Positions 9,824 to 16,350 of a stretch of 34,831 bases of DNA are shown here, in pieces. The DNA lies in assembly GCA_947447995.1 (NCBI GenBank), contig CANFLQ010000015.1, positions 1 through 34,831 on the forward strand, written 5' to 3'. The notes beneath the pieces were generated by a model. The model had not been told where the DNA came from, made no database searches, and saw only the letters and a list, made by a program, of their open reading frames with translations. Numbering within the stretch: the first letter of the stretch is position 1; every line of letters starts with the position of its first letter. A program made the position numbers and the translations under genes. The DNA is from Bacteroidota bacterium. Its GTDB lineage: Bacteria; Bacteroidota; Bacteroidia; 2-12-FULL-35-15.

Positions 9824-9849
9824 TTTAGTTATTAGTTATTAGTTATTAG
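9824..9849. repeat. heptanucleotide tandem repeat (TTAGTTA)x3.5
   Basis: TTAGTTA TTAGTTA TTAGTTA TTAGA, directly visible. Confidence 0.9.
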
Positions 9850-10076
9850 AGATCCCAAACACTGCGACGTTTGCTGCGCGATGGTTTAAAATATTTTTTA
9901 TTTTCCAATATAAATGCCATGATGAAATATATAATGATGGGTGATCCAACCGTAAAAAAAGAAAGGTAAATAAAATACATACGAATTTTTGTAGTACTAA
10001 TACCTAATTTATTTCCCCACCATTCGCAAACACCAAATGCTTGTTGCTCAAACCAAGATGTGATTTTTTTTATCAT
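9846..10076 (-). CDS. PspC domain-containing protein
   Basis: 76 aa; FGVCEWWGNKLGISTTKIRMYFIYLSFFTVGSPIIIYFIMAFIL is PspC-like. Confidence 0.85.
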   Translation of the reverse strand: MIKKITSWFEQQAFGVCEWWGNKLGISTTKIRMYFIYLSFFTVGSPIIIYFIMAFILENKKYFKPSRSKRRSVWDL

Positions 10077-10097
10077 TGCTCATGTTTTAAAATAAAT

Positions 10098-10236
10098 TTA
10101 ACCACATAGAAACATCGTTTATATTCTTAACTAAGTATTACATAGTTTACACGATAAATCGGGTAATCATACAAAATCTATGTTAAAAATTTATTTTTCT
10201 TTGTCTTACCTTATTCCTATGAATCTATGTGGTTAA
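10098..10236. repeat. ~139-bp intergenic element with inverted-repeat ends (MITE-like)
   Basis: TTAACCACATAGA (10098-10110) and TCTATGTGGTTAA (10224-10236) are perfect 13-bp inverted repeats; extending to 20 bp gives 17/20 matches. Confidence 0.65.
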
Positions 10237-10265
10237 TTTTACCACACTTTTATAGTTGAACTAAA

Positions 10266-11540
10266 TTAAGAGTTTTTTATCAGATACGTTCCAATATTAC
10301 AACTTAAACATTTTTTGACATTGCAATATTCATTTTTCAATTGTAATAATGCTTGTGTTGAATACGCATTTTTTACAGGCAGTTTCAATGATTCCCATTT
10401 ATTAATAATGGAATTATCCTCGCCCTCCGTTTGTTCTAAAAATGCCAATGCCCTATCAACGTATTTTTGATCATCTTTTTGTTTGCCATACACAAATAAA
10501 AATGGCACAATTGTATTGATGATGATGTTGTTTAACGAATCTTCTCCTAAATGTTTTGATTTGTTTTTTGAAGCTTTATCAAACACATAATGCGTTTGCC
10601 AATATTCAGATACATCCACATTCATCAATAATTTCAAGGCATCTAATGATTCTGTTTCAATAATTTTAGAAAACAAATGCGTTGAATTAAAAATCAAATT
10701 TGCAAACTGAGCAATGCGAACAGACGGAAAATTAACGGGACGCAAACGCAAGAATTTCCACAAATGTGTATCGATGGGATTTAATTGAAATTTCTGTTTC
10801 AAAAAAACATATTCGTTCTGTAATGACTGAGGATATTTATCTTCCAAATGTTCGTTTAACATTCCAGCTTGCCCAAACAACATCGCTTCAATTTGCAACA
10901 AACTACTTTTGTGTTTGGCCAAAATGAGCAAGGGAAGGGATTTAGCAAGTAATTCAAAAGGCATGGCATTGGTTTTAAAACCAAAATTGCGCGCCAAATG
11001 CTGATAAAATGTTTCTTCCCAATTGTTGTTATTCAATTTTAAACTATCCAGAATAGATTGAGCTTTACGCTCCAAACGCTCCAACAATAACTTATCCAGT
11101 GTGCTGTTGATTATTAATGAAGGGACTTCTGTTAGTTGTTTTTCACAGGGAATCCAATCGGAATTGGATTTAAAATTCAAATAATTTTGATATAACTTTT
11201 TGTCAATCCTTTCTTTTATTTCTATAGTCGGTATTGCTTCGCCGGAAGCTCTGTAAATGGGCTCATCGGCATTGTATACAATGTGCAATACAATATTATT
11301 ATAAGCTTTATCCTGTTGATGAAAATGTTTTTTCCAATCGCTGGCATTAATATGAATTTCAGCATTACCAGCCCAAAGGGTTTCACCTACTTTGAGTTGA
11401 GCATTAAAAAAATCGGGGCCAGCATCAAAGTTATGGACTCCAGCTTTAAGTATTTCCACTACTTCGCCGGTAGTAGTTCTTAAATCTTGCTGATCAAACA
11501 ATTTGAATTTCCAGATATGATGTAGGAATTCTTCAGTCAT
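10266..11540 (-). CDS. DUF2851 family protein
   Basis: 424 aa; MTEEFLHHIWKFKLFDQQDLRTTTGEVVEILKAGVHNFDAGPDFFNAQLKVG is characteristic of this Bacteroidota family. Confidence 0.88.
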   Translation of the reverse strand: MTEEFLHHIWKFKLFDQQDLRTTTGEVVEILKAGVHNFDAGPDFFNAQLKVGETLWAGNAEIHINASDWKKHFHQQDKAYNNIVLHIVYNADEPIYRASGEAIPTIEIKERIDKKLYQNYLNFKSNSDWIPCEKQLTEVPSLIINSTLDKLLLERLERKAQSILDSLKLNNNNWEETFYQHLARNFGFKTNAMPFELLAKSLPLLILAKHKSSLLQIEAMLFGQAGMLNEHLEDKYPQSLQNEYVFLKQKFQLNPIDTHLWKFLRLRPVNFPSVRIAQFANLIFNSTHLFSKIIETESLDALKLLMNVDVSEYWQTHYVFDKASKNKSKHLGEDSLNNIIINTIVPFLFVYGKQKDDQKYVDRALAFLEQTEGEDNSIINKWESLKLPVKNAYSTQALLQLKNEYCNVKKCLSCNIGTYLIKNS

Positions 11541-11645
11541 AAAATGATATTTTAAATTGTGAGTGAAATTAGAAATAAAAAAGGGATTTAAAAATAAAGA
11601 CTGTGTTGTGTTTAAATAAACAGATACATAATTAACAGAACACCT

Positions 11646-11706
11646 TAATATATTTATCCATGAAAATCAAAAGTTATACTTTTGATTTTCATGGATAAAT
11701 ATATTA
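11646..11706. repeat. Palindrome P1: perfect 29-bp inverted repeat, 3-nt centre (TAT), upstream of the AAA_14 ATPase
   Basis: TAATATATTTATCCATGAAAATCAAAAGT-TAT-ACTTTTGATTTTCATGGATAAATATATTA; arms checked base by base. Confidence 0.97.
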
Positions 11707-11712
11707 CCTTTG
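11681..11712 (+). promoter_or_regulatory. predicted Bacteroidota sigma-A promoter (TTTG - 20 nt - TACCTTTG) of the AAA_14 gene
   Basis: TTTG at 11681-11684 and TACCTTTG at 11705-11712; the -33 element lies inside the right arm of P1. Confidence 0.6.
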
Positions 11713-11716
11713 CATT

Positions 11717-12889
11717 ATGATACAACGTATAGAATTAACTGAATTAACCATATTATTAAAAACAAACCCTGTGGTTGCACTGCTGGGAGCAAGGCAAATA
11801 GGCAAAACTACTTTGGCAAAACTGTATGCCAAAAAGTCGAAAAAAGAAACCTTGTATTTGGATCTGGAACTGGAAAGTCATTTTAACCGTTTACAAAACG
11901 ATGCGGAAAGTTATTTGTTAAAAAACAAACACAAGCTCATTATTATTGATGAAGTGCAACGTATGCCCAAACTATTTGCACTGTTGCGTGCATTGGTTGA
12001 TATTGACCGTAAACCTGCCCGTTTTTTATTATTGGGCTCATCATCGCCACACTTAATAAAAGGTGTTTCCGAATCATTAGCGGGTCGCATCGCTTATTTA
12101 GATATGGGAGGTATAAACCTGCCCGAAGCTCAAAAAAGTAAAATAGCTCAGGATGCTTTGTGGCTAAAAGGCGGTTTTCCCGTTGCTTTAACTTTAAAAC
12201 AAAATACTGCGGTACATAATTGGTATAGCAACCTTATAAAATCATATACCGAAAAGGATATGAAAGAATTATTTGGTGTGGAATTTTCGTCGGTTACGAT
12301 TCGTAATTTTTGGAGCATGTTAGCGCATAACAATGGTAGCCTCTGGAATAAGGAAAGTTACGGGAAATCGTTAGGTGTAACAGCTCCAACTGTGGGCAGA
12401 TATTTGGAATACATGGAAGGTGCATTTTTAGTTACCCGTTTACAACCCTGGTTCAATAATTCAAAAAAACGATTGGTAAAAGCGCCCAAAATATACATAC
12501 GTGATACGGGTATTTTGCATACACTTATTAGAGCATTGGATATAGATGATCTGTTTGGGAATCCGCATGTAGGTGCATCGTGGGAAGGTTTTGTGATTGA
12601 GCAGATACGGCAATTAAAACCGCCTCATTTGGATATGTATTTTTACCGTACCCACCAAGGCGCCGAAGCCGATATTATTTTGGTAAAAGGTATAAAACCA
12701 ATAGCCTGTGTCGAAATAAAACTATCTACATCACCGCAAGTAAGCAAAGGTTTTTTGCAATCTATCGAAGATCTGAAAACGAAAAATAATTTTATTGTTA
12801 TTCCAACAGGAGATAGCTACCAAACAAAGAATGGAATAAACATTGCAAGTTTATCTGACTTTATAAATATTCGTTTGAAGCATTTGTAA
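11717..12889 (+). CDS. ATP-binding protein, AAA_14 + C-terminal DUF4143 (PD-(D/E)xK-like)
   Basis: 390 aa; Walker A LLGARQIGKTTLAK, Walker B KLIIIDEVQ, LLLGSSS sensor-like, WLKGGFPVAL, and C-terminal EADIILV..IACVEIKLS. Confidence 0.93.
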   Translation: MIQRIELTELTILLKTNPVVALLGARQIGKTTLAKLYAKKSKKETLYLDLELESHFNRLQNDAESYLLKNKHKLIIIDEVQRMPKLFALLRALVDIDRKPARFLLLGSSSPHLIKGVSESLAGRIAYLDMGGINLPEAQKSKIAQDALWLKGGFPVALTLKQNTAVHNWYSNLIKSYTEKDMKELFGVEFSSVTIRNFWSMLAHNNGSLWNKESYGKSLGVTAPTVGRYLEYMEGAFLVTRLQPWFNNSKKRLVKAPKIYIRDTGILHTLIRALDIDDLFGNPHVGASWEGFVIEQIRQLKPPHLDMYFYRTHQGAEADIILVKGIKPIACVEIKLSTSPQVSKGFLQSIEDLKTKNNFIVIPTGDSYQTKNGINIASLSDFINIRLKHL

Positions 12890-12936
12890 TCATCCATGAA
12901 AATCAAAAGTGTCACTTTTGATTTTCATGGATGATT
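12888..12936. repeat. Palindrome P2: perfect 24-bp inverted repeat, 1-nt centre, downstream of the AAA_14 ATPase
   Basis: AATCATCCATGAAAATCAAAAGTG-T-CACTTTTGATTTTCATGGATGATT; shares the 19-bp half-site ATCCATGAAAATCAAAAGT with P1; overlaps the ATPase TAA; a T-run follows. Confidence 0.97.
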
Positions 12937-12943
12937 TTTTGAT

Positions 12944-13777
12944 CTATAAATACTTATCTAACAATATCTGCATTTCTTTTTGCAGTTTCAGGGCTTCTTG
13001 TCTGGCTTTATCAGCAAAGTCTTCGCCGCTACTAGCATAAATAATTCCTCGAGAAGAATTAACCAACAAACCACATTGTTTGTTCATTCCAAATTGTGCA
13101 ACATCGTTAAGGCTTCCGCCTTGAGCACCAACACCCGGAACTAATAAAAAACTATCGGGAATAATTTTACGAATATCAGAAAGCATTTCCGCTTTAGTTG
13201 CGCCAACAACGTACATCATATTATCTGAGTTACCCCATTTTTTAGATGTTTCGAGTACTTCTTCATACAAAAATTTTGAATTTTGAACTTTGAACTTTGA
13301 ACTCAATTGAAAATCTAGTGCTCCTTTATTAGAAGTAAGCGCCAACAAAATCACCCATTTATTTTTAAATTCAAGAAAAGGTGTTACGCTATCTTCCCCC
13401 ATGTATGGGGCAACGGTCACAGAATCGAAGTTTAATTTTTCAAAAAAAGCTTTTGCGTACATTTTGGAAGTATTGCCAATGTCTCCACGTTTAGCATCTG
13501 CAATTGTAAAAACACCTTTACAAGTGCTATTCATGTAATTAATTGTTTTTTCAAGGCTATTCCACCCTTGCGTACCTAAAGTTTCGTAAAACGCAGTATT
13601 TGGCTTGTACGCCACACAAACATCTTTGGTGGCATCAACAATTTGTTTGTTAAAATCAAAAACAGGGTCATCCGATTTTAATAAATGTTTTGGAATTAAG
13701 GTAATATCGGTATCCAAGCCAACACAGAGAAAGCTTTTTTTAGTAATTATATTTTTAAATAATTCGTCTCTAGTCAT
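12944..13777 (-). CDS. pyrF: orotidine-5'-phosphate decarboxylase (type 2)
   Basis: 277 aa; [68 protein letters not shown]. Confidence 0.95.
   Translation of the reverse strand: MTRDELFKNIITKKSFLCVGLDTDITLIPKHLLKSDDPVFDFNKQIVDATKDVCVAYKPNTAFYETLGTQGWNSLEKTINYMNSTCKGVFTIADAKRGDIGNTSKMYAKAFFEKLNFDSVTVAPYMGEDSVTPFLEFKNKWVILLALTSNKGALDFQLSSKFKVQNSKFLYEEVLETSKKWGNSDNMMYVVGATKAEMLSDIRKIIPDSFLLVPGVGAQGGSLNDVAQFGMNKQCGLLVNSSRGIIYASSGEDFADKARQEALKLQKEMQILLDKYL
13272..13304. repeat. heptamer repeat (TTTGAAC)n inside pyrF
   Basis: AATTTTGAATTTTGAACTTTGAACTTTGAACTC, period 7; translated on the minus strand as [11 protein letters not shown] (7-aa period). Confidence 0.8.
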
Positions 13778-13780
13778 TTG

Positions 13781-13881
13781 CCTCTTCTAGCCTCCTCTAA
13801 ATGGGAGGAATACGTATCAAATTAAATCATTTTATTTTAACATTACTCCTAAACTCCTCCCTTCAGGGAGGTTGGGAGGGC
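13781..13881. repeat. GC-rich palindromic intergenic repeat between pyrF and prfA
   Basis: CCTCCTCTAAATGGGAGG and CCTCCC-TTCA-GGGAGG-TTGGGAGGG hairpins in a low-GC background. Confidence 0.65.
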
Positions 13882-14958
13882 TTAAACTCCTACTCCACCT
13901 TCTTTCAAACGCTCTGTATTTTCAGCTAATTGAAGTGCGTCAATCATATTTTGAATTTTACCATCCATAAAATCGGTAAGATTATAAAGGGTCATATTAA
14001 TACGATGATCCGTAATTCTGTTTTGCGGATAATTGTAGGTTCTTATTTTTTCGGAACGATCACCAGTTGCAACAATTGTTTTTCTACGTTTTGAAATGGC
14101 ATCTAAATGTTTCGTCATTTCAATATCATAAAGCTTTGTTCTTAGCATTTGCATTGCTATTTCGCGGTTACCTAATTGCGAACGATCTTGCTGACAAACC
14201 ACGACAATACCTGTTGGCTTGTGTGTAAGTTGTACTTTAGTTTCAACCTTATTTACATTTTGTCCACCTGCACCGCCGGAGCGCGATGTTTGCATTTCAA
14301 TATCACCTGGATTAAGCACCACATCCACCTCATCAGCTTCGGGCATTACTAGCACTGTTGCAGCTGAAGTGTGCACTCGTCCCATAGTTTCGGTTAATGG
14401 CACACGTTGAACACGATGAACACCCGCTTCAAATTTTAATAATCCATAAGCACCATCTGCTGTAATGTTGATGATTACCTCTTTATAACCACCCATGGTT
14501 CCGTCGTTAGAATCCACCACTTCATACCGCAATCCTCTTTCTTCAAAATAACGGGTGTACATTCTAAATAAATCTCCCGCAAAAATACTTGCCTCATCGC
14601 CACCTGTACCAGCTCGAATCTCCATTACTGCATTACGAGCATCTTCGGGGTCTTTCGGTACCAACATTTGACGTATATCACTTTCCATTTTGTCTTTTTT
14701 AGGAAGCAATTCATCAATGTCGAGTTTTGCCATTTCGCGCATTTCAGCATCCTTTTCAGTATCTAAAATACTTTTATTGAACTCTAAATTTTCAACTATA
14801 TTTTTATATTCGTGGTAAGCGTTTACAACATCTGTAAGCTCTTTGTATTCCTTATTGAATTTTTTAAATTCCTTTAAATCGCCAATAACCTTAGGGTCAG
14901 AAAGTTTTTGCTCTACCTCTTCCCAACGACGTTTTATGGCTGCTAATTTATCTAACAC
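13882..14958 (-). CDS. prfA: peptide chain release factor 1
   Basis: 358 aa; GGQ motif ([27 protein letters not shown]) and RF1 C-terminal region ([14 protein letters not shown]). Confidence 0.97.
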   Translation of the reverse strand: MLDKLAAIKRRWEEVEQKLSDPKVIGDLKEFKKFNKEYKELTDVVNAYHEYKNIVENLEFNKSILDTEKDAEMREMAKLDIDELLPKKDKMESDIRQMLVPKDPEDARNAVMEIRAGTGGDEASIFAGDLFRMYTRYFEERGLRYEVVDSNDGTMGGYKEVIINITADGAYGLLKFEAGVHRVQRVPLTETMGRVHTSAATVLVMPEADEVDVVLNPGDIEMQTSRSGGAGGQNVNKVETKVQLTHKPTGIVVVCQQDRSQLGNREIAMQMLRTKLYDIEMTKHLDAISKRRKTIVATGDRSEKIRTYNYPQNRITDHRINMTLYNLTDFMDGKIQNMIDALQLAENTERLKEGGVGV

Positions 14959-15032
14959 GTTTGCTTATTATTAATTGAAAATTAAAATATCTTTTTATTA
15001 TTTAGGGACACAAAAGTACAAAAAAAAATGGC

Positions 15033-15076
15033 TTGGCTTTATACAATGATACTCCATTGTTTATTGCCAAAGCCAA
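15033..15076 (-). terminator. bulged hairpin downstream of purM, possible terminator
   Basis: TTGGCTTT/AAAGCCAA outer and ACAATG/CATTGT inner stems; A-run on + strand gives T-run on - strand. Confidence 0.5.
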
Positions 15077-15092
15077 CAATTTATTTTTAAAG

Positions 15093-16274
15093 CTAATATT
15101 CGAAAATTCCGAATTCGGATTTAATGGTTAGTTGCTTTTTATCACTTTTTTCTACTCTTCCCACAATTTTGGCATCTACGTTAAATGATTTTGAAATTGC
15201 AATAATATCTTCCGCAATGGTTTTAGGCACGTATAATTCCATACGATGCCCCATATTAAACACCTTATACATTTCTTTCCAGTAGGTGTTACTTTGTTCC
15301 TGAATTAGCTTAAACAAGGGAGGGAGAGCGAATAAATCATCCTTAATGATGTGTAAATTATCTACAAAGTGTAATACTTTTGTTTGTGCACCTCCACTGC
15401 AATGCACCATTCCATGTATTTGATCGCTTCCGCGGTATTTTTCAAGAATTTTTTTAATGATTGGCGCATACGTTCTGGTAGGCGAAAGCACTAATTTTCC
15501 AGCAGTAACTTGTTGTCCGCCAACATCAATTTTATCGGTCAGTTTTATTTTTCCTGAATAGACTAATTCCTCTGGAACCGCCTGATCAAAACTTTCAGAA
15601 TATTTTTTCGCCAGTGTTTTTTCAAACACATCGTGTCTGGCCGAAGTGAGGCCGTTACTGCCCATTCCGCCATTGTATTCAGTTTCGTAAGTAGCTTGTC
15701 CAAACGATTCCAAGCCCACAATTACATCACCTGCTTGAATATTTTTATTGTCAATTACATCGGAACGTTTCATTCGGCAAACAACGGTAGAATCAACAAT
15801 GATGGTACGCACCAAATCGCCCACATCCGCCGTTTCGCCTCCAGTAGAATATATTCCTATGCCATAGCTTCTTAATTTCTCTAGCAACTCTTCTGTTCCG
15901 TTAATAATAGCTGAAAGTACTTCGCCGGGAATATTGTTTTTATTACGTCCGATGGTGGATGACAATAAAATATTATCTGTGGCTCCTACGCATAAAAGAT
16001 CGTCGGTATTCATAATAACGGCATCCTGAGCAATGCCTTTCCATACGGATACGTCTCCAGTTTCTTTCCAATAAATATAAGCCAAGGACGATTTTGTTCC
16101 AGCACCGTCCGCGTGCATAATGACACAGTAATCTTTATTACTACTTAAATAATCGGGAACTATTTTACAAAATGCCTGAGGAAATAATCCTTTATCAATT
16201 TTTGAAATTGCGTTATGAACATCTTCCTTAGATGCCGAAACTCCACGTTGATTGTATCTATTATCGGTATTCAT
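15093..16274 (-). CDS. purM: phosphoribosylformylglycinamidine cyclo-ligase / AIR synthase-related protein
   Basis: 393 aa; VIMNTDDLLCVGA, IYSTGGETADVGDLV, GMVHCSGGAQTKVLHF; Bacteroidota-length PurM. Confidence 0.88.
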   Translation of the reverse strand: MNTDNRYNQRGVSASKEDVHNAISKIDKGLFPQAFCKIVPDYLSSNKDYCVIMHADGAGTKSSLAYIYWKETGDVSVWKGIAQDAVIMNTDDLLCVGATDNILLSSTIGRNKNNIPGEVLSAIINGTEELLEKLRSYGIGIYSTGGETADVGDLVRTIIVDSTVVCRMKRSDVIDNKNIQAGDVIVGLESFGQATYETEYNGGMGSNGLTSARHDVFEKTLAKKYSESFDQAVPEELVYSGKIKLTDKIDVGGQQVTAGKLVLSPTRTYAPIIKKILEKYRGSDQIHGMVHCSGGAQTKVLHFVDNLHIIKDDLFALPPLFKLIQEQSNTYWKEMYKVFNMGHRMELYVPKTIAEDIIAISKSFNVDAKIVGRVEKSDKKQLTIKSEFGIFEY

Positions 16275-16289
16275 CGTCGTATCTTAAAT

Positions 16290-16331
16290 AAACATCCCGA
16301 ACCCCTTTAAGTGTTGGGATTCGGGATGTTT
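16290..16331 (-). terminator. terminator downstream of the OmpA-family gene
   Basis: AAACATCCCGAA/TTCGGGATGTTT 12-bp stem between purM start and the OmpA gene stop. Confidence 0.65.
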
Positions 16332-16350
16332 AATATTAAAAAAAAATTAT

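Noticed and set aside
11646-12936. Palindrome-flanked ATPase as a classical insertion sequence
   Set aside because: No DDE, Y1 or serine transposase is encoded, and no flanking target-site duplication could be seen. Kept only as a candidate new element type.
13781-13881. CRISPR array
   Set aside because: No regular repeat-spacer periodicity here or elsewhere in the window, and no cas genes.
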